Below, piece after piece: positions 1 through 9,430 of a stretch of DNA of 49,806 nt (its first letter is position 1; every line of letters begins with the position of its first letter). Origin of the DNA: Candidatus Zixiibacteriota bacterium (GTDB taxonomy: Bacteria; Zixibacteria; MSB-5A5; UBA10806; 4484-95); assembly GCA_024231855.1 (NCBI GenBank), contig JAAEQD010000229.1:1-49806 (forward strand). Direction: 5' to 3'. Under the pieces are notes generated by a model. It made no database searches. It was given only the letters and a program-made list of their open reading frames with translations, and had not been told where the DNA came from. The position numbers were made by a program, and so were the translations under genes.

Positions 1-1
1 G

Positions 2-121
2 CTTACCGCCCAGTTGCGGCTATTTGAATTGCAGATTGAAAGACTCGGGATGTTGAGAGATTACAATAAATCATTGGCGGCTCTCGATGAGATCGTCGGT
101 GTTAGTTACGGAGGCAACTAA
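2..121 (+). CDS. TolC-family outer-membrane efflux protein, C-terminal fragment
   Basis: This is an open frame entering from the left edge and stopping at TAA 119-121. It gives 39 residues with a leucine-rich helical pattern (LTAQLRLFELQIERLG and onward). That matches the last coiled-coil helix of TolC/CusC-type outer-membrane channels, which sit directly upstream of the adaptor and pump in Cus-type operons. The downstream adaptor starts 2 bases after this stop. The assignment rests on helix character plus operon position, because too little sequence is present for a family motif. The start lies outside the window. Confidence 0.6.
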   Translation, partial: LTAQLRLFELQIERLGMLRDYNKSLAALDEIVGVSYGGN

Positions 122-122
122 A

Positions 123-1994
123 ATGAAAGCAACAATAATCTACTCGATGGCCGCCTTGCTTCTGGGTTTTGGAGCATCTTATTTCATATTCGGCGGCCAT
201 CAAGCGCCGGAATTATCGGGTGACGCGCCATCACAACAGCAGTACACTTGCGGGATGCATCCCGAAATAATATCCAGCGAACCCGGTTATTGTCCTATAT
301 GTGGAATGAAACTTACGCCTAAAAAAGACGGCTCCGGTTCGGCTGAGGGCTCGATTGTTATAGACCCAACGACGGTTCAAAACATGGGACTAAAAACAAC
401 CAAAGCGTCAAGCCGGCCGATATCCAAATCGATCCATACCTTCGGTAAAATTAAATACAGCGAACCTTTGGTTCAGACGGTTAATATCAAGATATCCGGC
501 TGGGTCGAGGAGCTTTTCGTCGATTACGAAGGGGCAATCGTTAAATCGGGTCAGCCCCTATTAAAGCTATATTCGCCGGAACTTGTCGCGGCCCAGCGTG
601 AATACCTTGTCGCTCTGGAGAACAAACAAAAGTTATCTACCAATTCCATGCCTGGTATGTCGTATTCGACGAGACTATTGGATGCCTCCGCTATGAGGCT
701 TCAAAATTGGGATATCTCATCCGAACAAATCCAGAATCTGGCAGTTACCGGCGAACTGACCAAATCGATGATTGTCAGGTCGCCATACGATGGCGTTGTG
801 ATTTCTAAAACTATCAATACGGGCAATTACCTGAATGCGGGCGCGGAAGCTTACCGGATCGCGGACATTTCGGAAGTCTGGGCTGTCGCCTATATTTATG
901 AGCAGGATATCCCATTTATTGGTCTTGGCCAGAAAGCTAACATTGAGCTGCCTTATTTGCCGGGTGATGTTTTCGAAGCCAAGGTGTCTTATATCTCCCC
1001 CTATCTCGATAAGAATCGCCAGGTAGAGGTACGTTTAGACATATATAATCCGGATTTTAAGCTAAAGCCGGAAATGTACGCTGAACTATCATTCGAGTCG
1101 CGGATACCGGGGAATCGAATAGCCTTGCCCTCAAAAGCCGTGATCAATTCAGGCAAAAAAGAAATCGTATATATCGCCGGTACCGACGGGTCCTACGAAC
1201 CTCGAATCGTGAAAACCGGAGCGGTCGGAAGCGATGATTATATTGAGATAATCTCGGGTGTAGCCGAGGCTGAGGAAGTGGTTGTCTCCGGCCAATTCCT
1301 GCTTGATTCCGAAAGCCGATTGAATGAATCATTGGATTTTACCCATCAGCATAGTCATGATGACGGTATTCAGTCCGAACAAGCAAAATCGGATGACAAA
1401 GATGATCATTCCGGACACAATCACGATGATCATTCAAAAACCAAGATCACCGAAAGCAATGACATGCCGGGTATCTACACCTGTCCCATGCCTGAACATT
1501 TTCACATTCTTCAATATGGGGAAGGTAAATGCGCCGACTGCGGTATGGACCTGGTAGCGGTGGAGGAAACCGACAATACCGAAGTTTACCACTGCCCAAT
1601 GGCTGAATGTCAAACAGTCTCTAATGAATCAGGCCGCTGTCCAAAGTGCGGTATGTTTTTAAAGCAGATGGATAAACCGGAAGCAAAGTCTGATGACGCG
1701 GTTGATCATTCCGGACACAATCATGGTGATCATTTAAAATCCGAGGCCACCGAAAGCGCCGGTATGTCTGGAATCTACACCTGCCCCATGCCCAGGCATT
1801 TTCACATTCTTCAATATGGGGAGGGTGAGTGCGCCGAGTGCGGCATGGATTTGGCTGCCGTGGAGGAGACTGACAACAGCGAAGTCTATCATTGTCCTAT
1901 GGCTGAATGCCAGGTAGTTTCGTCCGAGCCGGACAGTTGTCCCAAATGTGGTATGCATCTGACTAAACTCCAATCGGATAAAAATCATGATTAA
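123..1994 (+). CDS. cusB: CusB-like RND periplasmic adaptor with five heavy-metal-binding modules
   Basis: This is the membrane-fusion protein linking an RND pump to its outer-membrane channel and delivering Cu(I)/Ag(I). I start at ATG 123, not the in-frame ATG 87: 123 has GGAGG at 110-114 and begins directly with a signal/anchor helix (MKATIIYSMAALLLGFGASY). An N-terminal heavy-metal-binding module follows (YTCGMHPEI to YCPICGMKL, about residues 42-67). Next come the barrel-sandwich and beta-barrel domains of CusB proteins (about 85-410). The C-terminal 200 residues are unusual. Two His-rich linkers (HSGHNHDDH and HSGHNHGDH) each precede two more modules of the form Y-x-C-P-M ... C-x-x-C-G-M, giving five modules in all. 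The two C-terminal blocks are a 300-bp tandem duplication. The gene overlaps the pump gene by 8 bp. Confidence 0.93.
   Translation: MKATIIYSMAALLLGFGASYFIFGGHQAPELSGDAPSQQQYTCGMHPEIISSEPGYCPICGMKLTPKKDGSGSAEGSIVIDPTTVQNMGLKTTKASSRPISKSIHTFGKIKYSEPLVQTVNIKISGWVEELFVDYEGAIVKSGQPLLKLYSPELVAAQREYLVALENKQKLSTNSMPGMSYSTRLLDASAMRLQNWDISSEQIQNLAVTGELTKSMIVRSPYDGVVISKTINTGNYLNAGAEAYRIADISEVWAVAYIYEQDIPFIGLGQKANIELPYLPGDVFEAKVSYISPYLDKNRQVEVRLDIYNPDFKLKPEMYAELSFESRIPGNRIALPSKAVINSGKKEIVYIAGTDGSYEPRIVKTGAVGSDDYIEIISGVAEAEEVVVSGQFLLDSESRLNESLDFTHQHSHDDGIQSEQAKSDDKDDHSGHNHDDHSKTKITESNDMPGIYTCPMPEHFHILQYGEGKCADCGMDLVAVEETDNTEVYHCPMAECQTVSNESGRCPKCGMFLKQMDKPEAKSDDAVDHSGHNHGDHLKSEATESAGMSGIYTCPMPRHFHILQYGEGECAECGMDLAAVEETDNSEVYHCPMAECQVVSSEPDSCPKCGMHLTKLQSDKNHD
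1381..1980 (+). repeat. 300-bp in-frame tandem duplication in cusB
   Basis: Positions 1381-1680 and 1681-1980 align without gaps at exactly 300-bp spacing (for example GATCATTCCGGACACAATCA at 1404 and 1704). Each unit encodes 100 residues: one His-rich linker and two metal-binding modules. The copies differ at scattered, mostly third-codon positions, so the duplication is not brand new and both copies appear to be under selection. Confidence 0.9.
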
Positions 1995-4900
1995 TACTGT
2001 AATCGAATACTCGGTTAAGAACAAATGGCTGGTTCTATCATTAACCGGTATCATTATGGCTTTGGGATTATACGCGTTCAATGAAATAGCCGTCGATGCC
2101 ATCCCCGACCTCTCGGATGTTCAGGTTATTATCCAGACCGGCTATGGCGGCCAACCGCCGCAGATAGTCGAGGACCAGGTCACATACCCGTTATCCACGG
2201 CGATGCTGGCGGTACCCAAGGCTAAATCGGTACGAGGTTATTCATATTTTGGGCTGTCATTCGTATACGTGATATTCGAGGACGGTACGGATATTTATTG
2301 GGCCAGAAGCCGGGTGCTGGAATCTCTGAGCGCTATGTCATCGAGATTGCCCGATGGTGTCGCCCCAGAACTGGGGCCGGACGCCACCGGTGTTGGCTGG
2401 GTTTATCAATACGCGTTAGTGGATAGCTCGGGTAAACACGACCTGGCAGAGCTAAGGTCACTTCAGGATTGGTTTCTAAAATATGAGCTGGCAACCGTTC
2501 CGGGTGTTTCCGAAGTGGCATCCGTGGGCGGTTTCGTTCGCCAATATCAAATCGAGGTCGATCCCCGAAGACTCGAATATTTCAACATCCCGCTATCTCA
2601 TGTTGTGATGGCCATAAAGAAATCAAACAGCGCGGTCGGCGGCCGGCTTCTGGAACTGGGTGAAACCGAATTCATGATCAGGAGCCTGGCTTATATCGGT
2701 GATCTTGATGATCTTAATAACATTCCGGTTCATACGCCGAAAGGCGGTCCGCCGGTATTGTTGTCATCGGTCGCCAATATCCAGTTCGGGCCGGAACTAA
2801 GACGCGGCCTGGCAGAGCTCGACGGCCAGGGCGAAACGGTAGGCGGAATTATCGTTATGCGCTGGGGCGAGAACGCCAGAGAAGTTATCACCGGAGTTAA
2901 AAGCAAATTGGCGGAACTTAAATCAGGACTTCCGGAAGGAGTTGAAATAGTACCGGTTTATGACAGGTCCGGCTTGATTGACCGGGCGGTTAACAACCTT
3001 CAGTTTACCTTGCTTAAGGAGATAGTGGCGGTAATGCTCATCACCTTGCTTTTCCTGTTTCACGTTCGTTCGACCCTGATTGCGGTGTTCACTCTTCCCG
3101 CCGGTGTTCTGATCTCGGTTCTGTTTATGCATATGCTTGGAATAAATGCCAACATAATGTCCTTGGGAGGAATCGCCATCGCTATCGGGGTGATGGTTGA
3201 CGCGTCGGTGGTAATGATCGAAAACGCCCACAAGCATCTCGAGCGTGATATCGGGCGTAAAGACAGGACACAAATTATAATCGATTCGGCTAAAGAAGTC
3301 GGCCCGGCATTGTTTTTCTCGCTTTTAATTATCACGATCTCGTTTCTTCCGGTCCTGGTGTTGCAGGGGCAATCGGGCAGGTTATTTAAACCATTGGCAT
3401 TTACCAAGACATTCGCCATGGCGGCCTCGGCGTTTATATCGATTACGGTCATCCCGGCCTTAACGGTTATACTCATAAAGGGAAAGGTAATCCCGGAATC
3501 GGCCAACCCGATTTCAAGAGCCACTATCGCCTTGTATCGTCCTGTTATCGCGTTCGTCCTGAAACACAGATTGCCGGTTCTACTGATTGCCGTTGCTCTA
3601 ATCGCGATCACTTTTTGGCCCCTGACACAGATTGGATCGGAATTCATGCCGCCACTCTACGAGGGTGACCTTCTATACATGCCTACAACCTTACCGGGAA
3701 TATCAGTAACCAAAGCAAAAGAATTGCTACAGCAGACCGATAAGATAATCGCGTCTTTCCCGGAGGTCGAAAGAGTCTTCGGCAAAATCGGCAGGGCCGA
3801 ATCGGCCACTGATCCCGCTCCTTTAACAATGATCGAAACCACTATCACTCTTAAGCCGGAAGACGAATGGCGGCCGGGACTTACTCCGGAAATGCTGGTC
3901 GATTCGCTTGATCGGGCGATCCAGTTTCCCGGACTGACGAACGCCTGGACTATGCCTATTAAAACCAGGATCGATATGCTGGCAACCGGGATTAAAACAC
4001 CGGTGGGAATCAAAGTGATGGGTCCCGATTTGGATAGCCTTAATTCAATCGCTCAGCGCATAGAGTCGGTTACGAGGAAGCTTACAGGTACCAGGTCTGT
4101 TTATGCTGAAAGAGTCACCGGGGGTAATTACCTTGATATCGAGATAGATCGGTTCAAAGCGGCCGCCAATGGGCTCCAAGTCGATGATATCCAGAATGTC
4201 ATTAAGTCGGCAATCGGAGGTATGAATATAACCCAAACCGTGGAGGGTTTGGAACGCTATCCGGTAAATGTCAGGTACCCGCGTGAATTCCGTGATAACC
4301 CGGACGCTATTAAAAGAGTTCTTATCGATATCCCAAATGGCGGTAAAATACCACTCGGACAGGTCGCTGTGATCGGAATCTCAAAAGGCGCGGTTATGAT
4401 CAAAACCGAAAACGCCCGGCCTACAGCCTGGGTATATGTCGATATTGAGGATATCGATGTAGGCACATATGTAGAAGCCGCTCGTCAGGAAGTCGGCCAA
4501 AATATAAATATTCCCGCCGGCTACTCGATTGTCTGGTCGGGTCAGTATGAAAATATGCAAGAAGTCGCCGAAAAACTCAAAATGATAATTCCATTAACGT
4601 TAATCGTTATTTTACTGCTTCTGTTTTTGCATTTTAAAAATATAGCTAACAGTTTAATAGTTATGCTATCTCTGCCCTTTGCCCTTATCGGTGGGATATG
4701 GCTATTTTACTTCTTCGGTTACAACACATCGGTGGCGGTTTATGTCGGTTTTATCGCTCTTGCCGGATTGGCGGCGGAAACCGGGGTAGTGATGTTGGTA
4801 TACCTGGAGGAAGCTATTACCCGCTACAGAAAAGAAGGCCGTTTAAAATCAGGAAAGGATCTTGGCTTTGCTATCATGGAAGGCGCGGTCGAAAGGGTCC

Positions 4901-5097
4901 GGCCGAAACTGATGACTGTTGCCACTACGATAATCGCCCTATTGCCGATAATGCTCGGCCACGGCACCGGTTCCGAGGTGATGCAGCGAATCGCCGCGCC
5001 GATGATCGGCGGGCTCATCTCCTCAACGATACTTACGTTAATTATTGTACCGGCGTTGTTTTATATAATAAAGGTTAGAAGTTTAGCCAAACAGTAG
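1987..5097 (+). CDS. cusA: CusA-type heavy-metal RND efflux pump
   Basis: This is a 1,036-residue inner-membrane, proton-driven RND transporter of the CzcA/CusA family, normal length, with twelve membrane helices in the usual 1+5 and 1+5 layout. The TM4 region carries GIAIAIGVMVDASVVMIENAHKHLE-type sequence with the proton-relay Asp. The three methionines that bind Cu(I)/Ag(I) in E. coli CusA are present with the same spacing: Met565 (LLYMPTTLPG), Met615 (PLTMIETT) and Met664 (RIDMLATGIK). This points to monovalent Cu/Ag rather than Zn/Co/Cd as substrate. The start codon overlaps the end of the adaptor gene, so the two are translationally coupled. No terminator is visible in the 35 bp before the convergent gene. 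Confidence 0.95.
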   Translation: MINTVIEYSVKNKWLVLSLTGIIMALGLYAFNEIAVDAIPDLSDVQVIIQTGYGGQPPQIVEDQVTYPLSTAMLAVPKAKSVRGYSYFGLSFVYVIFEDGTDIYWARSRVLESLSAMSSRLPDGVAPELGPDATGVGWVYQYALVDSSGKHDLAELRSLQDWFLKYELATVPGVSEVASVGGFVRQYQIEVDPRRLEYFNIPLSHVVMAIKKSNSAVGGRLLELGETEFMIRSLAYIGDLDDLNNIPVHTPKGGPPVLLSSVANIQFGPELRRGLAELDGQGETVGGIIVMRWGENAREVITGVKSKLAELKSGLPEGVEIVPVYDRSGLIDRAVNNLQFTLLKEIVAVMLITLLFLFHVRSTLIAVFTLPAGVLISVLFMHMLGINANIMSLGGIAIAIGVMVDASVVMIENAHKHLERDIGRKDRTQIIIDSAKEVGPALFFSLLIITISFLPVLVLQGQSGRLFKPLAFTKTFAMAASAFISITVIPALTVILIKGKVIPESANPISRATIALYRPVIAFVLKHRLPVLLIAVALIAITFWPLTQIGSEFMPPLYEGDLLYMPTTLPGISVTKAKELLQQTDKIIASFPEVERVFGKIGRAESATDPAPLTMIETTITLKPEDEWRPGLTPEMLVDSLDRAIQFPGLTNAWTMPIKTRIDMLATGIKTPVGIKVMGPDLDSLNSIAQRIESVTRKLTGTRSVYAERVTGGNYLDIEIDRFKAAANGLQVDDIQNVIKSAIGGMNITQTVEGLERYPVNVRYPREFRDNPDAIKRVLIDIPNGGKIPLGQVAVIGISKGAVMIKTENARPTAWVYVDIEDIDVGTYVEAARQEVGQNINIPAGYSIVWSGQYENMQEVAEKLKMIIPLTLIVILLLLFLHFKNIANSLIVMLSLPFALIGGIWLFYFFGYNTSVAVYVGFIALAGLAAETGVVMLVYLEEAITRYRKEGRLKSGKDLGFAIMEGAVERVRPKLMTVATTIIALLPIMLGHGTGSEVMQRIAAPMIGGLISSTILTLIIVPALFYIIKVRSLAKQ

Positions 5098-5132
5098 AGA
5101 TATATCGCTCATTTGTAAATTTTGACTAATGT

Positions 5133-7331
5133 TTAGAAAGCCCAACCTTCGCTGAGTTGCGCTTTCATAGTTTCCGGATCATTAGTAGGCAATTTACATG
5201 TACCGAATAAGCATACATAGGCAGTAGATTTATCATTGATCGTTCCTTTATCAGATACCGGCGGTAAGAGATTTACGATTTCAGATCGTCGATTCCCGGT
5301 GGGTAAATTTACCAATACCGCGTGCGCAGGATAAATTTGCCAGTAGCTTGATACCATCTTCCGAGTTGAAATTTGATCGAAGTCACCAACAATCACAACC
5401 TCATAGAATGGGCCGTTAAGTTTTTCAGCCGTATCCCATAAATAAGCCATCTCAAGGCCGACATTGTTCATTTTATCGGCGAAAGCGTTGAGCGTATTCT
5501 GGACTTCCTCGTATAATGATTTATCTCCCGACAGGGAGGCTATTTTCAGTAATACTTGCGTCATCACCGAATTACCTGACGGGCGAACGCTATCAAAATA
5601 CTCCATCCGCCTGCCCAGAGGCGCTTCATGACTATCGGAAGTCAGGTAGTAACCGGTTTCGGGATATTTGAAATGAGCTTTTACATAATCAATTAATTCC
5701 AGGGCTTTTTTATAATGCTGTATTTCTCCCGTAGTCATGTAAAGCTCTATTAAACCGGACGCGAGGAACGCGTAATCGTCGAGGATCCCCTCGTTGTCAG
5801 CCTCGCCATTATAAGATGATCTAAATAGTCCGCCATCGCCGCGATGATGAATTTTCCATATATAATCTACCGCGGCTTCAGCGGCTTTGCGATATTTATC
5901 ATCGTTGAAAACGACATACCCCTGAGCCATTGCCGCGATCGCCAGTCCATTCCATGATGTTATTATTTTTTTGTCCAGGCCGGGCATGACGCGCCTGGTT
6001 CTGTGTGATCGCATTTTCCCAAGATATTTTTTGTAAAGCCTTTCGATATCGGCAACATCTTTATTAAATTTAAGCGCAACCTCCGTCGGCTCAACTCTTC
6101 GAGTGATAATATTTTTACCCTCAAAATTACTCGCTTGTGATACTCCCATCAGCATCGCCAAAGGTGGACCGTCATCGGTTCCGGCCAGTGAAATTATCTC
6201 GTCATAAGTCCAGAGATAAAACAATCCCTCCTCGCCTTCGCTATCGGCATCGTAGCTGGAGTAAAACCCGCTCTTTTTGTCACTCATATCATCAATCATA
6301 AAATCCAGTATCGACCTGGCAATTTCGGCATAACGAGGATTATCAAAAACCACTGAAGCTTCAATGTACAAACTAGCCAACTGAGCGTTATCGTAGAGCA
6401 TTTTTTCGAAATGCGGAATCAACCAGGTTTGTTCAACGGTGTAGCGATGAAATCCGCCGCCGATATGATCATGTATTCCGCCTGAACCCATCAAATCCAA
6501 TGTCCTGGTAATCATATCCCCAATCCGGTGATCGCCTGTTTTACGATAATGGCGCAAAAGAAAAGTCCAACGGACGGGTATCGGGAATTTCATTTGACTA
6601 TCGAAACCACCCCACTTACCATCAAACCCTTTTATCGCTTCTGAAACAACATTCTGGAGCATAGCGGGCTCAAGTTCGCTATCCGTTGAAAAGGTCGGCA
6701 TCTGAGCGAGTATATTTTTTATCCGGGTGGTATGCTCGTCGATTTTGGATCTGTTATCTGAATATGCTTGTTTAATCGCGGCAATCAATTCAATGAACTG
6801 ATCGTGTGGGATATAGGTCCCGCCAAAAAACGGCGCCAGATCGGGGGTTAGAAACACGGTTAGGGGCCATCCACCTCGTCCGGTCATCGCCTGGACCGCG
6901 TCCATGTAGACCGCGTCCAGATCGGGACGCTCCTCGCGATCGACTTTGATACTGATAAAGTGCTTGTTCAAATAAGCCGCGACATCGTCCCGGGTAAATA
7001 CTTCCTCCTCCATTACATGGCACCAATGGCAGGAGGAATACCCAATAGAGAGGAATATAGGTTTATCCTCCTTTCCTGCCCGCGCTAATGCTTCTTCGCC
7101 CCAGGGATACCAATCAACGGGATTACGGGCGTGCTGGCGAAGATAGACTGATTTCTGATTCTTAAGATGATTGCCTTCGCTTCTAATAATCTCCGGCGTT
7201 TTTAATATGTAATCAGAATTTTGAGCTTTGGCTTTATTCGTAAACCTATTCATTGAAAATGCTCCTATTGTTACGATGATCGATATAATAACAACCGCAT
7301 ATATGTGAAAACGTTTCGTGTTGAGTATCAA
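5133..7331 (-). CDS. Membrane-anchored DUF255/YyaL-like thioredoxin-fold protein
   Basis: This 732-residue protein matches the YyaL/SPATA20 (DUF255) family. An N-terminal thioredoxin-like domain (about residues 45-200) carries [12 protein letters not shown], the redox motif [10 protein letters not shown] and [12 protein letters not shown]. An alpha/alpha six-hairpin-like domain follows (about 230-700). Family members usually lack an export signal; here a hydrophobic helix (about residues 9-27) precedes the thioredoxin domain, suggesting an inner-membrane anchor with the body in the periplasm. The start is TTG at 7331, with AAAAGGA about 8 nt upstream. The next ATG (MNRFTNK) would remove the helix. 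The family's biochemical activity is not settled. The gene converges on the Cus operon. Confidence 0.88.
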   Translation of the reverse strand: MILNTKRFHIYAVVIISIIVTIGAFSMNRFTNKAKAQNSDYILKTPEIIRSEGNHLKNQKSVYLRQHARNPVDWYPWGEEALARAGKEDKPIFLSIGYSSCHWCHVMEEEVFTRDDVAAYLNKHFISIKVDREERPDLDAVYMDAVQAMTGRGGWPLTVFLTPDLAPFFGGTYIPHDQFIELIAAIKQAYSDNRSKIDEHTTRIKNILAQMPTFSTDSELEPAMLQNVVSEAIKGFDGKWGGFDSQMKFPIPVRWTFLLRHYRKTGDHRIGDMITRTLDLMGSGGIHDHIGGGFHRYTVEQTWLIPHFEKMLYDNAQLASLYIEASVVFDNPRYAEIARSILDFMIDDMSDKKSGFYSSYDADSEGEEGLFYLWTYDEIISLAGTDDGPPLAMLMGVSQASNFEGKNIITRRVEPTEVALKFNKDVADIERLYKKYLGKMRSHRTRRVMPGLDKKIITSWNGLAIAAMAQGYVVFNDDKYRKAAEAAVDYIWKIHHRGDGGLFRSSYNGEADNEGILDDYAFLASGLIELYMTTGEIQHYKKALELIDYVKAHFKYPETGYYLTSDSHEAPLGRRMEYFDSVRPSGNSVMTQVLLKIASLSGDKSLYEEVQNTLNAFADKMNNVGLEMAYLWDTAEKLNGPFYEVVIVGDFDQISTRKMVSSYWQIYPAHAVLVNLPTGNRRSEIVNLLPPVSDKGTINDKSTAYVCLFGTCKLPTNDPETMKAQLSEGWAF

Positions 7332-7640
7332 ATCATAGTCCTTTTAATTTATTCGATGAAGTAAACATTCATATTATTTCCGGTAAAAAATAATGAATAT
7401 TTCACTTGAGTTATCATCAATTCCTGTGACTTACGAAGAGTAACGTGGCAATATTTCTTACTATGCCATGTCTAATTTCAATAAGAATGTGCTACCTCCC
7501 GACAAGATTTCCTCAGCACCATTTTCAGGGAAGTTAGTCATATCCGGAAACAGTATAAACCATCTTCTATTATTTTATCTCAAATGATCGATCCATTGAT
7601 AGAGTAACTTCTGACTTCATTATTAAGTTCCAGAGTAGCC
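7332..7640. other. Intergenic region with no identifiable gene
   Basis: This AT-rich stretch lies between the DUF255 gene and the cytochrome pseudogene. It should hold the promoter of the leftward DUF255 gene, but I see no convincing -35/-10 pair. Part of it may be the eroded 5' portion of the pseudogene downstream, but I could not follow homology into it. Confidence 0.4.
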
Positions 7641-7660
7641 AAACGATTATCTTCACATTA

Positions 7661-8254
7661 TTGTCCCTTGAAATCGGAAATTACCCCGGTTATAAAACCT
7701 GTTTTGAATTATCTTCGGAAGTCGGACCGGTTAAGCCTGTATACCGGATCGATACTTGCAGCCATACTTCACAATGTCAGGACTGTATAGCTGATGAACA
7801 GAACATTAACAGGCAAAAGATGACGAAAGTTCGCCATGGATGCCATAGCAGCAATTGGGTCGATGGTCATTTCGCTAAATTTGATTCATCAATTGCCGGG
7901 ACGGATAAAACGGTTCTGAAAGCAACTTAAATTATCCAATTGGCCTGGGATAAAAAACTGGCTGAACCGGCGAATCCATTTGATGAGTCAATCGAGCAGA
8001 TGTGGATCAGGCATTGACTGTTTTACGCCAATTCAATCCGCTACGCTTCGGCTATGATGGGGCCGGATTACGCGGCTTTCAAAAACGGCTGGTGGAATTT
8101 GACCGAAAATATAGTTAAAATGCGTAGTCAGCTTAAAATATATAATAGGATAAAACGAACGGGTGAATTACCACATTTCCGCTTCAATTTTAATTCTGAT
8201 ATTAAATACTTAATCATTTTGATCCCGGAAGTATTGTCTAGGATGTTAAGTTAT
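7661..8254 (+). pseudogene. Decayed octaheme HAO-like cytochrome c remnant
   Basis: One reading frame (through 7661-8254) keeps recognisable hydroxylamine-oxidoreductase/octaheme cytochrome sequence across two stops. In order: CHSSNWVDGHFAKFDSSIA, a TAA at 7928 where the family continues, then IIQLAWDKKLAEPANPFDES, a TGA at 8015-8017 in place of the Trp of a WLFYANS-type motif, then LFYANSIRYASAMMGPDYAA and NGWWNLTENIVKM. The heme motif before SSNW reads V-R-H-G-C-H, where C-H-G-C-H is expected, so a heme-attaching Cys has become Arg. The N-terminal half and most hemes are not recognisable. This is a dead gene decaying by point mutation with the frame intact. Confidence 0.8.
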
Positions 8255-8427
8255 TAAAGAATCGCTTGATTCGCTCCATTATTGTCATATATTTATTACA
8301 ACTAATGCCGATTAATACCAATATGCAATCATAAGGGGGTAACTATTCAAGTGTGTTATGGATAACGTAGTCTTATTATAAGCGATTATTATGTGTAAAT
8401 CTACCTTTTAGTATGGATATAAAATAC

Positions 8428-8456
8428 TTGACATTAATACTTTTGGATATTAATAT
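8428..8456 (+). promoter_or_regulatory. Sigma70-type promoter of the porin-cytochrome operon
   Basis: TTGACA at 8428-8433 and TAATAT at 8451-8456 are separated by exactly 17 bp, near consensus. They sit 41 bp upstream of the TTG start at 8497. A 12-bp perfect palindrome GATATTAATATC (8446-8457) covers the -10 element and could be a repressor or activator site. Confidence 0.7.
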
Positions 8457-8496
8457 CATTAACAAATAGAAACAAGTGCCAGAAGCGAGGTGAAAA

Positions 8497-9420
8497 TTGA
8501 AAAATAAGTCAATTATTTTTACAGTATTAATTTCGCTACTTCTTATTCCAGGATATTCATCCGTATCGGCGTCTGATGATTCCTCGACCTGCCTTGAATG
8601 CCACGATGATATGCCGGCAACCCTGGCCGGTTCGCCGCATGAACTGGGCATATCATCCCATCTTAAATCTCCTGTTAAAGCTACCTGTGAGGGCTGCCAT
8701 ACGGATTGGGAGGGCCATATCGATGATCCCACAACGGAGAATATCAATACGGCAAGCAAACTGATGTCGGCTGAGCAAGCGGAGATATGCGGAAGCTGCC
8801 ACCTCACGCCGCATCAGGCGGCAATGACCTCCACCGACCCGCATGCCCGGGCCGATCTGGGATGTCTATCTTGCCACAAGATTCATGACAACGAGAATAG
8901 TTTTTTGACTAAAGATGATTCGGAAAACTATTGCCTTTCATGTCATAAGTCGGTTGCTTTCGAGTTCGAGCGCCGATCGGCACATCCCCTGGGATCAGGT
9001 AATATCCGTTGCGTTGATTGCCATAACCTGTCGGCGATTAATGATCCTGTCTTAGGCATCGGTTTCGATTGGACTTGTCAGGAATGCCATTCTGAGAAAT
9101 CGGGACCGTTCATGTATGAACATCCGGTTGTAAACAGTCATCTGGTTGAAGGAGGCGGTTGTATCGAATGTCACGAACCGCATGGCTCATCTAATGAGAG
9201 ATTGTTAGTCCAACCCGAAAGCGGATTGTGCCTGCAATGTCATGGCACACCGCCATTACATATGACTCAGCATGACGCGATAGCTACCAAGTATGCTTGC
9301 GCCGCCTGCCACACTGAAATTCATGGTTCTTATGAAAGCCGCGTTTTTCTCGACCCGAATTTACCGAGTAAATTCATTTCAGACTGCTATCAAAGCGGCT
9401 GTCATAACCCATTCGATTGA
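8497..9420 (+). CDS. Decaheme MtrA/DmsE-like periplasmic cytochrome c
   Basis: This 307-residue exported multiheme cytochrome has a signal peptide (about residues 1-25, ending SVSA). Ten CXXCH heme sites begin at Cys32, 64, 98, 123, 146, 172, 194, 222, 245 and 268. An eleventh, atypical CX4CH motif (CYQSGCH) begins at Cys297. Ten hemes in about 300 residues is the layout of MtrA/DmsE, which fill the lumen of an outer-membrane porin and carry electrons across the membrane. The start is TTG with GAGG about 8 nt upstream; no ATG fits the signal peptide. The porin gene starts 10 bp after the stop, which fits an MtrA-MtrB pair. I infer the direction of electron flow cannot be told from sequence. 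Confidence 0.9.
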   Translation: MKNKSIIFTVLISLLLIPGYSSVSASDDSSTCLECHDDMPATLAGSPHELGISSHLKSPVKATCEGCHTDWEGHIDDPTTENINTASKLMSAEQAEICGSCHLTPHQAAMTSTDPHARADLGCLSCHKIHDNENSFLTKDDSENYCLSCHKSVAFEFERRSAHPLGSGNIRCVDCHNLSAINDPVLGIGFDWTCQECHSEKSGPFMYEHPVVNSHLVEGGGCIECHEPHGSSNERLLVQPESGLCLQCHGTPPLHMTQHDAIATKYACAACHTEIHGSYESRVFLDPNLPSKFISDCYQSGCHNPFD

Positions 9421-9430
9421 GGAGGGATAG

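Noticed and set aside
3060..3647. 195-codon minus-strand ORF within cusA
   Set aside because: It is a mirror of strongly conserved pump coding sequence, with no ribosome-binding site.
7661..7930. 89-codon ORF as a stand-alone hypothetical gene
   Set aside because: The same frame resumes with HAO-type sequence after the stop, so it is a piece of a pseudogene.
8015..8017. TGA in the cytochrome pseudogene as a second selenocysteine codon
   Set aside because: The family has Trp here, a TAA stop and a lost heme Cys occur in the same frame, and no good SECIS-like hairpin follows.
8054..8257. 67-codon ORF as a gene
   Set aside because: It is the downstream piece of the same dead cytochrome frame, with no ribosome-binding site.
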